Below are positions 51,184-61,100 of a stretch of DNA of 64,000 bases, piece by piece. Position numbers and translations under genes: made by a program. This stretch comes from Myxococcota bacterium. Its GTDB lineage: Bacteria > Myxococcota > B64-G9. The notes beneath the pieces were generated by a model. It searched no databases and was not told where the DNA came from. It was given only the letters and a program-made list of their open reading frames with translations. Position 1 is the first letter of the stretch. Every line of letters begins with the position of its first letter. The DNA is taken from positions 856,588-920,587 of the forward strand of contig JAKLGA010000001.1 of assembly GCA_022710975.1 (NCBI GenBank). The letters run 5' to 3'.

Positions 51184-53112
51184 ATGTCTCGAACTCTGGC
51201 GATGTGGGGGCTGGTGGCGCTCTGGCTGGCCGGGTGCGGCGACGAGGCCAGCCAGCAGGGCGCCTTCTGCGAGCGCACCGAGGACTGCATGCTCGGCCTG
51301 GTGTGCGTGTCGAACATCTGCACCCTGCGCCAGCCTGGCTCCTGCTCCCCGGCCTGCAACCCGGAGGTCGAGGCCTGCTTCGACGGGGCTTGCCAGGTGG
51401 TGATCGACGCGAACGATCGGGACGCCGACGGCAGCCCGGTGGCCGAGGACTGCGACGACTTCGATCGCACGCTGCGGCCGCTGGCGCACGAGGTGTGCGA
51501 CGGCGTGGACAACGACTGCGACCTGGAGACCGACGAGGGCTGCCCGGCCTGCGAGCAGGCCGACAGCCGCCGCTGCGGGACCGATCTGGGGGAGTGCGGC
51601 GCGGGCACCATGACCTGCTCGGGGGGGCGCTGGGGCGCCTGCTCGGGCCAGGGCCCCGTGCCCGAGCGCTGCGACGGGCTGGACAACGACTGCGACGGGC
51701 TGGTGGACGAGGTCTGCCCCTGCCACCCCGAGGAAGAGGTCCCCTGCGGCCTGGACCAGGCCCCCTGCCGGGCCGGGGTGCAGCGCTGCGTGGACGGCCG
51801 CTACAGCGAGTGCGTCAACGGCGTGGTGCCCGCCGCCGAGGAGGGCTGCAACGGCCTGGACGACGACTGCGACGGGGAGACCGACGACGGGTTCGATCTG
51901 GGCAGCCGCTGCGAGGTGCCGGGCGAGTGCGGCCAGGGCGTGATTGAGTGCGCCGACGGGTGGAGCATGCGCTGCAGCACCGCGCCGGGTTCGAGCCTGG
52001 ACGGCTCGGGCCCGGAGGCCTGCAACGCGCTCGACGACGACTGCGACGGCGAGACGGACGAGGACTTCCCGGAGGTGGACACGGCCTGCGACGGGCCGGA
52101 CAGCGATCGCTGCGCCAACGGGGTGTGGGCCTGCGACGGCGCGCAGCAAGGGCTCGAATGCGGGGCCGAGCGGGTGACCGATCTGCTCGAGAGCTGCAAC
52201 TCGCTCGACGACGACTGCGACGGGCTGGTCGACGAGGACTTCGGGGTGGGCGTGTCCTGCGTCGGCCTCGGCGGCTGCGAGGGCGGCCAGGGCCGGGTCG
52301 AGTGCGCCGGGGAGGTCAACGTGCGCTGCTCGACCAACCCGGGCGGCAGCGACTTCGTCCCGCACTCCGAGACCTGTGACGGGCTGGACAACGACTGCGA
52401 CGGCGAGACCGACGAGGACTTCCACTGCCCGGGCGCGGACGGCAGCCCGCTGGTCGGCCAGGACTGCATCGGCGAGGGCTACTGCGGCGTGGTCCCCGGG
52501 GTGTGCGAATGCCTGGGCCTGGAGGCGGCCCTGTGCTCGACCATGCCCGGCGGCAGCGACGACCGCTCCTGGACCGAGGCCTGCGACGACCGCGACAACA
52601 ACTGCGACGGGGACACCGACGAGGACTTCCAGGACCTGGGCACCTCCTGCGAGACGAGCGGCGACAACTGCCCCGGCCGCAAGGTTTGCTCGGTGAGCGG
52701 GGTGGGCACCGAGTGCTTCGACCCGCCGTCGCCCCAGGAGACCTGCAACGGGCTGGACGACAACTGCGACGGGCAGATCGACAACATCGACCGGGACAGC
52801 GACGGGGTCACCCCGTGCAACCCGATCCCGGCCTGGGACTGCTGCGACGATCCGGGCTGCCCGGACGCCGGCAGCATCAACCCCGCGGGCGACTGGCACG
52901 CGCTGCCCTACACCTGCGGCGGTCGGACGAGCTTCGACTGGAACTGCGACAACTGGGAGCAGCCACGCTGGAACCTGTTCATCCCCTGCATCCAGTCGGG
53001 CTGGGCGCTCGGGTACGGCGGGCCCATCCCCTGCGGCACGGTGGGCGCCTTCATCGACAACGGCTTCATGTGCTGGCCCGTCCGCTACGACCGCACCCAG
53101 GAGTGCAAGTGA
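51184..53112 (+). CDS. MopE-type metal-binding repeat lipoprotein
   Basis: 642 residues; AAGGAGG lies five bases before the ATG. The lipobox is LAGC (Cys18). Eight copies of the putative metal-binding motif CNGLDNDCDGETDEDF and variants are spread over residues about 105-535, each followed by a variable Cys-containing loop. This is the Pfam Cys-rich MopE-type motif, named for the copper-regulated surface protein MopE of Methylococcus; calcium or copper binding is possible. The C-terminal 100 residues are aromatic and globular (GRTSFDWNCDNWEQPRWNLF). Surface-exposed. Its stop overlaps the next start (TGATG), so the two are coupled. Confidence 0.85.
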   Translation: MSRTLAMWGLVALWLAGCGDEASQQGAFCERTEDCMLGLVCVSNICTLRQPGSCSPACNPEVEACFDGACQVVIDANDRDADGSPVAEDCDDFDRTLRPLAHEVCDGVDNDCDLETDEGCPACEQADSRRCGTDLGECGAGTMTCSGGRWGACSGQGPVPERCDGLDNDCDGLVDEVCPCHPEEEVPCGLDQAPCRAGVQRCVDGRYSECVNGVVPAAEEGCNGLDDDCDGETDDGFDLGSRCEVPGECGQGVIECADGWSMRCSTAPGSSLDGSGPEACNALDDDCDGETDEDFPEVDTACDGPDSDRCANGVWACDGAQQGLECGAERVTDLLESCNSLDDDCDGLVDEDFGVGVSCVGLGGCEGGQGRVECAGEVNVRCSTNPGGSDFVPHSETCDGLDNDCDGETDEDFHCPGADGSPLVGQDCIGEGYCGVVPGVCECLGLEAALCSTMPGGSDDRSWTEACDDRDNNCDGDTDEDFQDLGTSCETSGDNCPGRKVCSVSGVGTECFDPPSPQETCNGLDDNCDGQIDNIDRDSDGVTPCNPIPAWDCCDDPGCPDAGSINPAGDWHALPYTCGGRTSFDWNCDNWEQPRWNLFIPCIQSGWALGYGGPIPCGTVGAFIDNGFMCWPVRYDRTQECK

Positions 53113-56100
53113 TGGTTACCACCTTGAACACCGGGAACGGGAGCCGGAACATGGCGAAGCTGCTCGACGGCGCGGGCCTCCTCGGGGCCGCGCTGCTCCT
53201 CGCGCTCGCCGCGGGCTGCGGCGGGGGCGGGTCCCAGGTCGACCCGACCTGCACGGACGGCCTGATGAACGGCCAGGAAACGGACCTCGACTGCGGCGGC
53301 GCCTGCGGGCCGTGCGCGGCCGGCGGCGGGTGCCTGACCCGCGACGACTGCTCGAGCCAGGTCTGCGTCGAGCAGAAGTGCGCGGCGCCCTCCTGCGACG
53401 ACGACGTGCGCAACGGCTACGAGACCGACCTCAACTGCGGTGGCACCTGTCCGGGCTGCCCGGTCGACTCCGACTGCCAGGTGGGCGCGAACTGCGAGAG
53501 CGGCTCCTGCGGGGGGGGCAAGTGCCTGGCGCCGAGCTGCTCAGACTGGGTGCAGAACGGCGACGAGCAGGGCCCGGACTGCGGCGGCGCCTGCGGGCCC
53601 TGCGCGGACGGGCTCGGCTGCCTCGACGACCTCGGCTGCCAGAGCGGCCACTGCCTGGCCGGGCTCTGCCGGCCGCCCGCCTGCGACGACCAGCGCCAGA
53701 ACGGGCTGGAGACGGGCGAGGACTGCGGCGGCCCGGACTGCGATCCCTGCCCGGACCTGGGCGGCTGCGCCCAGGGCTCGGACTGCGCGAGCCGGATGTG
53801 CCGCGCGGGCCTGTGCCAGGCGGCCACCTGCCAGGACGGCGTGCGCAACGGCGAGGAGCTCGGCACGGACTGCGCCGGCGGCTGCGACCCCTGCCCGGGC
53901 GGCCAGCCGTGCGTGCTGAACCTCGACTGCCTGAGCCAGCGCTGCACCGCGGGCGTGTGCGAGGCGCCCACCTGCGCCGACCTGCTGACCAACGGGGACG
54001 AGACCGCCGTGGACTGCGGCGGGACCTGCCCGCCGTGCGAGTTCAACGAGCACTGTCTCGTCCCGCGCGACTGCCAGAGCGGGATCTGCGGGGCCAACGG
54101 CCGCTGCGCCTTCGGCGAGAGCTGCGCCCACGTGCTCTCGGCCTCGCCCGGCTCGCCGAGCGGCCTGTACCTGATCGACCCGGAGCTGGACGGCTACGAG
54201 CCGTTGTGGGCCTGGTGCGACATGGTCACGGACGGGGGCGGCTGGACCCTGGTGCTCAACTACCTCCACCTGGGCGGCACGAACCCCCAGCTCTACAACA
54301 GCCCCGACGGCCTGCCCTGGCTGGTCTCCAGCGCGCTCGGCGAGGACGAGCAGGGCACCTACTCCTGGCGGCACACCCAGAACGGGCTGTTCTCAAAGTT
54401 GGCGGTGGAGGAGCTGCGTTTCTTCGGCGTCACCTCGGCCCACGGGCGCCTGCTGCACTTCACCACCCGGCTCCAGGGGTGCATCGACTACTTCACCACG
54501 GGCCAAGGCTCCTGCGCGGGGATCCAGCACGGCTTCGAGGCGCTGCCCGGGCACGACGCGCGGCTGCCCGAGGAGGCCGACACCTTCCTGACCGACCGCG
54601 GCAACCAGGCCATGACCGACTTCCCGTTCTGCCGCGGCGACGCGGATCCGGCGGCGAACTGCTGGGCGGCCCGGGGCTGGGAGCAGCACTGGGCCGTGGA
54701 CAGCGGCCGCTCCTCGAGCGCCTTCGACACCCTGCAGCGCATCTTCGTGCGCGCCGCGCCCAGCCACTGCCGCGACGGCTCGCGCAACGTGTCCGAGGTG
54801 GGGCTCGACTGCGGCGGGGGCCTGTGCCCGGGCTGCGTGGACACGACGGCCTGCAGCCGGGACGAGGACTGCGCGGGGCTGTGCCTGAACGGCTCGTGCA
54901 CCACCCTGGCGAACTGCACCGAGATCCTGATCGCGCGGCCGGGCGCCTCCGACGGGGACTACCTGATCGACGCCGACGGGGCGGGTCCCCTCGCGCCCAT
55001 GCGCGCGACCTGCGACATGACCACGCGGGGCGGCGGCTGGACCCTGGCGCTCAACTACCTGCACCGAGGCGGAACCGATCCCATGCCCACGGCCCTCGCC
55101 GACCGCCTGCCCGCGCGGGGCAGCGACCGGCTCGGCAAGGACGAGCAGGGCACGGACTCCTGGGGACACGCCTCGGCCTCGCTGCTCGCGGCGCTCGCTC
55201 CCCGCGAGGCGCGCTTCTTCGCCCGCAGCAGGGCCCACGAGCGGATCGTGGACTTCACCACCGGCTCCACGGACTGCCTCGCCTACCTGGCTGGCCAGGG
55301 CGGGGTCACCTGCGGGGACGTGGGTCGCGCCCCCATCCTCCTCCCGGACCACACCGCCCAGATCCCCGGCGAGCTCGACGGCGCGGCCGACCTGGCCGAG
55401 GTGGACTGGCGCTTGACCTCCCAGCCCTTCTACCTCTCCCAGCGCGCGAGCTGGAACGTGGGCCTGGGGACCTGGAACGTGGACGAGTGGCAGGGCGGCT
55501 CGGAGGCGGACACCCTGCACCGGGTGTGGATCCGCTCGATCCCGCAGCACTGCTCCAACGGCAGCGCGGACGCCGGCGAGACCGACCTCAACTGCGGTGG
55601 CACCTGCCCCACGGGCTGCGCTCCGGCGCAGGCCTGCCTGGTCCACGCCGACTGCCAGACAGGGCTGTGCGACCAGGGCACCTGCGCCCTGGCGGCCGAC
55701 TGCGCCCAGCTGCTCGCCGCCAACCCCGCGGCGCCGAGCGGCGACTACCTGGTGGACGTGGACGGGGACGGCGCGCTCGCGCCGCTGACGGTCTCCTGCG
55801 ACATGACCTCGGCTGGCGGGGGCTGGACGCTGGTGCTCAACTACCTGCACCAGGGCGGCACCAACCCCGCCACGGTGTTCCTGGGCGACCGGTTGCCCAC
55901 GCTGGGGAACGAGGTGCTCGGGCCGGACGAGTCCGGCACCGCCCACTGGGGTCACGTCGAGGCGAGCCTGCTCGCGCGGCTCGACGTGGACGAGGTGCGC
56001 TTCCAGGGCCGGACCTCGGGCCACGCCCGGCGCATGGACTTCTCCACCACCGACGCGGCCTGCATCTCCTACCTGGTGACCGGCGCGGGCGCGGAGGGCT

Positions 56101-57149
56101 GCGCCGGCCTCGCCCTCGACCACCGCATCCTGCCTGGCCACACCGCCTACCTGCCCCAGGAGGCGGACATGTTCGCCAGCGACGCCGGCCCCGAGGCGCT
56201 GCTCTTCCAGCCCTTCATCACCGGCTGGAGCCTCCACTGGGTGGTGGGCGTGGGCGGCCGCTGGGAGCTGGACGACTGGGCCAACGGCCCCGAGAACAGC
56301 ACCCTGCACCGCGTCTGGGTGCGCGGCGCGCCCGCGCACTGCGCGAGCGGGGTGGCCGACGGCGGGGAGGAGGGCGTGGACTGCGGCGGCCCCTGCCCGC
56401 GGCCCTGCGACCGGGTGGACGCGGGCCAGCCCTGCGCCGCCCACGGGCAGTGCCTGACCGGCGCCTGCGTGGACGGCACCTGCCAGACCCAGCCCGACTG
56501 CACCGCGCTGCTGGCCGTCGAGCCCGGGGCGACGAGCGGCGACTACCTGATCGACCCCGACGGCGAGCTCGGCGCGGTCCTGCCGATGATGGCCTCGTGC
56601 GACATGCTGACCGACGGCGGCGGCTGGACCCTGGTGCTCGAGTACCTGCACCTGGGCGGGACCGACCCGGTCCTGAGCGTGAGGGACGGGCTGGCCGTGG
56701 AGACCGCCCTGCCGCGGCGGGGCCCGTCCGTGCTCGGTCGCGATGGCTCGCTCGCGGCGGCCTCCTGGGGCCACGCCGGCAACCAGCTCTTCGCCCTGCT
56801 GAATCCGGCCGAGGTGCGCTTCTACGGCCGGAGCAGCTCCCACACCCGGCACCTCCACTTCAAGACCGGCGAGGGGAGCACCCTCTCGTACCTGTCCACG
56901 GGCTCCGGCAACTGCATGTGGATGAGCACGGACTTCACCGCGCTCTTCGCCCACGATGCGATCCTCCCGGGCACCATGGACAGCGGGTACTCGGACCAGG
57001 GGGATCTCGCCCTGACCTCGTTCCCGTTCTACCTCGGGGGGACGGCCCACTGGGGCATCGGGGCCTCGGGGCGCTGGGAGGCGGACGACTACGCGGGGAA
57101 CAACTCCCTCAGCACCCTCCACCGCGTGTGGGTGCGCGGCGCGCCCTGA
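53112..57149 (+). CDS. Lipoprotein with four fibrinogen-like modules
   Basis: 1345 residues from the ATG coupled to the previous stop, with AGGAG eight bases upstream; an ATG at 53151 is an alternative. The lipobox is LAAGC (Cys36). Six N-terminal Cys units of the form CxDGxxNGxExDxDCGGxCxxC are followed by four large modules, each starting with S-G-x-Y-L-I-D and containing CDM-T-x-GGGWTLVLNYLH, the signature of the N-terminal half of fibrinogen C-terminal domains. Each then has a WGH / F-x-R-S-x-x-H segment and ends TLHRVWVRGAP. Three further Cys units lie between modules. The modules lack the full calcium site of animal fibrinogen domains as far as I can see. Probably a sugar- or glycoconjugate-binding surface protein (inference). 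Confidence 0.85.
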   Translation: MVTTLNTGNGSRNMAKLLDGAGLLGAALLLALAAGCGGGGSQVDPTCTDGLMNGQETDLDCGGACGPCAAGGGCLTRDDCSSQVCVEQKCAAPSCDDDVRNGYETDLNCGGTCPGCPVDSDCQVGANCESGSCGGGKCLAPSCSDWVQNGDEQGPDCGGACGPCADGLGCLDDLGCQSGHCLAGLCRPPACDDQRQNGLETGEDCGGPDCDPCPDLGGCAQGSDCASRMCRAGLCQAATCQDGVRNGEELGTDCAGGCDPCPGGQPCVLNLDCLSQRCTAGVCEAPTCADLLTNGDETAVDCGGTCPPCEFNEHCLVPRDCQSGICGANGRCAFGESCAHVLSASPGSPSGLYLIDPELDGYEPLWAWCDMVTDGGGWTLVLNYLHLGGTNPQLYNSPDGLPWLVSSALGEDEQGTYSWRHTQNGLFSKLAVEELRFFGVTSAHGRLLHFTTRLQGCIDYFTTGQGSCAGIQHGFEALPGHDARLPEEADTFLTDRGNQAMTDFPFCRGDADPAANCWAARGWEQHWAVDSGRSSSAFDTLQRIFVRAAPSHCRDGSRNVSEVGLDCGGGLCPGCVDTTACSRDEDCAGLCLNGSCTTLANCTEILIARPGASDGDYLIDADGAGPLAPMRATCDMTTRGGGWTLALNYLHRGGTDPMPTALADRLPARGSDRLGKDEQGTDSWGHASASLLAALAPREARFFARSRAHERIVDFTTGSTDCLAYLAGQGGVTCGDVGRAPILLPDHTAQIPGELDGAADLAEVDWRLTSQPFYLSQRASWNVGLGTWNVDEWQGGSEADTLHRVWIRSIPQHCSNGSADAGETDLNCGGTCPTGCAPAQACLVHADCQTGLCDQGTCALAADCAQLLAANPAAPSGDYLVDVDGDGALAPLTVSCDMTSAGGGWTLVLNYLHQGGTNPATVFLGDRLPTLGNEVLGPDESGTAHWGHVEASLLARLDVDEVRFQGRTSGHARRMDFSTTDAACISYLVTGAGAEGCAGLALDHRILPGHTAYLPQEADMFASDAGPEALLFQPFITGWSLHWVVGVGGRWELDDWANGPENSTLHRVWVRGAPAHCASGVADGGEEGVDCGGPCPRPCDRVDAGQPCAAHGQCLTGACVDGTCQTQPDCTALLAVEPGATSGDYLIDPDGELGAVLPMMASCDMLTDGGGWTLVLEYLHLGGTDPVLSVRDGLAVETALPRRGPSVLGRDGSLAAASWGHAGNQLFALLNPAEVRFYGRSSSHTRHLHFKTGEGSTLSYLSTGSGNCMWMSTDFTALFAHDAILPGTMDSGYSDQGDLALTSFPFYLGGTAHWGIGASGRWEADDYAGNNSLSTLHRVWVRGAP

Positions 57150-57153
57150 GCGC

Positions 57154-58032
57154 ATGGGACGCGCCCACGGAGGCTGGCGCGGCGCGGCCGCGCGCATCTT
57201 CTTCGTCCTGCTGGAGCTCTACCTGCTGGGGGCCTCGGCCGCCTTCCTGCTGCAGCGCTACCTCATCTACCCGCGCTGGCTGCGGGAGCCCCGGCCCGCG
57301 GCGGGGCAGGGGGTCGAAGGCCTTGAGCGCCTGTCGCGCGCGCTCCCGGCGGGCGGGGAGGTGGAGGCCTGGTTCCTGCCGGGCCGCGGGGCGAGCGCGG
57401 ACCGGCCCGGGCCGCTCGTGGTCTTCACCCACGGGAACGCCGAGCTCATCGACGACTGGCCCCGGATGCTCGCGCCCTACCGCGAGCTGGGGGTGAGCGT
57501 GCTGCTCCCCGAGTACCGCGGCTACGGCCGCTCGGCCGGCCACCCCTCCCAGGCGCTGCTGGTCGAGGACGCGCTGTACTTCCTGGAGGCTGCCCTGGCC
57601 CGGCCCGACGTCGATCGCGACCGGGTGGTCTACCACGGCCGCTCGCTGGGCGGCGGGGTGGCCTGCCAACTCCTGGCCCGGCGGCCGCCCCGGGCGCTCG
57701 TGCTGCAGTCCACCTTCGCCCGCCTGGCGGACCTGGCCTGGTCCATGGGCGTGCCCGCCTGGCTGGTGCTCGACACCTGGGAGAGCGAGGCGGTGCTCGC
57801 CTCCACGCGCGTGCCGACGCTCCTGCTGCACGGCCGGCGGGACGATCTCGTGCCCTTCGCCCACGCCGAGCGCAACCTGGCCGCCCTCCGCGCCGCGGGC
57901 GCCCCGGCCCGGCTGATCGCGGAGGACTGCGACCACGCCGACTGCCCGCGCGACTGGGACGCCCACTGGCGCGAGGTGGAGCGCCTGCTCGGCGAGGGTG
58001 GGGTCCTGGCACCGGCCGCGGCTGGTTTGTAA
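57154..58032 (+). CDS. Membrane-anchored alpha/beta hydrolase
   Basis: 292 residues. An N-terminal membrane helix (IFFVLLELYLLGASAAFLLQRYLIYP) is followed by an alpha/beta-hydrolase domain of the ABHD13/BEM46 type. The oxyanion segment is VVFTHGNAELIDDW, the nucleophile elbow GRSLGG, the acid GRRDDLVPF and the histidine EDCDHADCP or DAHW. Length and order match the family. It starts 5 bases after the fibrinogen-like gene and is probably cotranscribed. It likely hydrolyses an ester or thioester at the membrane; no substrate can be inferred. Confidence 0.85.
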   Translation: MGRAHGGWRGAAARIFFVLLELYLLGASAAFLLQRYLIYPRWLREPRPAAGQGVEGLERLSRALPAGGEVEAWFLPGRGASADRPGPLVVFTHGNAELIDDWPRMLAPYRELGVSVLLPEYRGYGRSAGHPSQALLVEDALYFLEAALARPDVDRDRVVYHGRSLGGGVACQLLARRPPRALVLQSTFARLADLAWSMGVPAWLVLDTWESEAVLASTRVPTLLLHGRRDDLVPFAHAERNLAALRAAGAPARLIAEDCDHADCPRDWDAHWREVERLLGEGGVLAPAAAGL

Positions 58033-58055
58033 ACCGCCCTGCCCTGGGGTACGCT
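58027..58055 (+). promoter_or_regulatory. Possible promoter of the Asp-rich repeat protein
   Basis: TTGTAA, a 17-base spacer, then TACGCT, about 60 bases before the ATG at 58115. The -35 box includes the stop codon of the hydrolase gene. The -10 box is identical to that at 3145-3150. Confidence 0.4.
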
Positions 58056-58114
58056 TCAGCGATCTTCGAGCAGTCCCGGGGGGGGCCCCGGGCGAAATCA
58101 GAGAGGTAAAGAAC

Positions 58115-61100
58115 ATGGCGCGGAAGCATGCGTGGCTGTGCGTGGCGGGCCTGTGCCTGGCCGGATTCCTGTCCGCCTGCGGCTCCTCAGATCCGCTGGA
58201 CGATCTGTGCGACCCGAACCCCTGCACCGAGGCCCACCGCTCGGTGTGCAGCGTGGTTCTCGAGGAGGCGGTGTGCGCCTGCGATCCGGGCTACGTCGAG
58301 GACGGCCAGGGCGCCTGCGTGGCGGACATGTGCGAGCCGGCCTGCAACCCGGACCAGTCGTGCGTGGACGGGACCTGCGTGGACAACACCTGCGATCCGG
58401 CCTGTCAGCCGGGCTACCGCTGCGTGGGCACGACCTGCGTGCCCGAGGCGTGCGAGCCGGCCTGCGCCGCGGGGCAGCGCTGCGAGGCGGGTGCCTGCGT
58501 GGACAACGTGTGCGAGCCGGCCTGCGCCGCGGGCGAGACCTGCGTGGACGAGGCGAGCTCCACCTGCCAGTGCGGCGCCGGGCCGGCCTGCGCGCCGGGC
58601 GAGAGCTGCCTGGGCGGCCAGTGCGTGGGGCCGTGCGCGAACGGGCTGGACGACGACCTGGACGGCTGGCTGGACGCCGAGGATCCGGACTGCGCGGCGG
58701 GCGCCGAGGAGCTGGGCCTGGGCGCGACCCAGTGCAACGACGGCGCGGACAACGACGGCGACACGCTCGTAGACCGCGACGACCCCGAGTGCCTGACGGC
58801 GCTGCAAGACGTGGAGGCCGCGCCGCCCACGGGCTGCGAGAACGGGCTGGACGACGATCTGGACGGCTGGACCGACGCCCAGGACCCAGACTGCCTGGCC
58901 TCCCAGGAGGAGCAGGGCTACGGGCTGACCGCCTGCAACGACGGCCAGGACAACGACGGCGACGGTCTGGCGGACGCGCTGGATCTCGACTGCCTCGACG
59001 CCGGCGACGACGACGAGGGCCTCGTCCCGCCGGGCTGCGAGAACGGGCTGGACGACGATCTGGACGGGTGGACCGACGCCCAGGACCCAGACTGCCTGGC
59101 GGGCGCGGAGGAGTCGGGCCTGGGCGCCTCCCAGTGCAACGACGGCCTGGACAACGATCTGGACGGCGCCGCGGACGCCCAGGATCCGGACTGCGTCGCG
59201 GCCGTGGACGACCTGGAGGGCTCCTCCTCGAACTGCCAGAACGGGCTGGACGACGACGGGGACGGCTGGCTGGACGGCGCGGATCCGGACTGCCTGTGGG
59301 GCAGCCTGGAGCTCGACTTCGGCTGGACCGCGTGCAACAACCGCGACGACGACGACGGGGACGGACTGGCCGACGCCGAAGATCCCGAGTGCGCCTCGGC
59401 CCTGGACGAGAGCGAGGCCGGGGGCCCGGTGGGCAACTGCCGCAACGGGCTGGACGACGATCTGGACGGGTGGGCTGACGGCGCGGACCCGGACTGCCAG
59501 CGCGAGCTGGACGAGCAGGGCTTCGGCGTGGACGTCTGCAACGACGGGCTGGACAACGACGGCGACCTGCTGGTCGACGCCGGGGATCCGGGCTGCCTGA
59601 GCGCGGCGGACTGGGACGAGTCGGACGCGGTGACCGACTGCGGGAACGGGCTGGACGACGACGGCGACGGCTGGGCGGACTGGGAGGATCCGGACTGCCA
59701 GACCGGCCTGCAGGAGCTCGGCTTCGGCGCCTCCGAGTGCAACGACGGCCGGGACAACGACGGGGACGGCCTCGTGGACCGGCTGGACCCCGAGTGCCCG
59801 AGCGCCGCGCACGACTCCGAGGGCCTGGCGCCCAATTGCGACGACCGCCTGGACAACGACGGGGACGGCTGGGTGGACTGGAGCGACCCGGACTGCGCCC
59901 TGGGCGGTCTGGAGGTGGGCCTCGGCGCGACCCAGTGCAACGACGGGCAGGACAACGACGGTGACGGGCTCGCCGACATCCTGGACGCCGAGTGCGTCAG
60001 CGCGCTCGACGACGACGAGGCGGCGCTCACCAACTGCAACAACGGCCTGGACGACGACGCCGACGGCTGGGCAGACGCGGCCGATCCGGACTGCATGGGC
60101 GGCCTCAACGAGGCGGGCCCGGGCTGGGCGGCCTGCAACAACGGCCTGGACGACGACGCCGACGGCCGGGTGGACGCGGCCGATCCCGGCTGCCAGTCGG
60201 CCTACGACGAGGACGAAACCAACACGGCGCCGAACGGCTGCACCGACGGCCTGGACGGCGATTCGGACGGCTGGACGGACGCGGCCGATCCGGACTGCCT
60301 GTGGGGCGGCACGGAGGAGGTCGGCACCTTCGAGTTCCTGGTGTGCAACGACGGGCTGGACAACGACGGCGACAACCGGATCGACGCCCAGGATCCGGAG
60401 TGCCTGAGCGCCCTGGACAACGACGAGGCGACGGTGGTGGACCCCTGCAGCGACGGCCGGGACAACGACCTCGACGGCTGGGTGGACGGGGCGGATCCGG
60501 ACTGCAACAATGGCCTGCCGGAGGGCGGGCTGGGCACCACCCAGTGCAACGACGGGCAGGACAACGACGGGGACGGGGCGACCGACGCCGCGGACCGCGA
60601 CTGCCTGATCGGCTGGCAGGACGATGAGGCCAGCGCGCCGAACTGCAGCGACGCCCTGGACAACGACGGCGACGGATGGGTGGACTGGAGCGATCCGGAC
60701 TGCCAGACGGGCTCCGGCGTGGAGCAGGGCCTGGGCACCGCCCAGTGCAACGACGGCCAGGACAACGACGGGGACGGGGCGACCGACGCCGCGGACCCCG
60801 AGTGCCTGGACGGGAGCTGGGTGGACGAGGGCGGCGTGCCGGACTGCGGCGACGGCCTGGACAACGACGGCGACGGCTGGCTGGACTGGAGCGACCCGGA
60901 CTGCCAGACGGGCATGGCCGAGCTCGGCTTCGGCCCGAGCCAATGCAACGACGGGCGGGACAACGACGACGACGGGCTGGCCGACTCCGCGGACCTCGAG
61001 TGCAGCGACGCCCGCGACGACGACGAGGCCCTGTTGACCAACTGCCAGAACGGGCTCGACGACGACGGCGACGGCTGGGCCGACGCGGCCGACCCGGACT

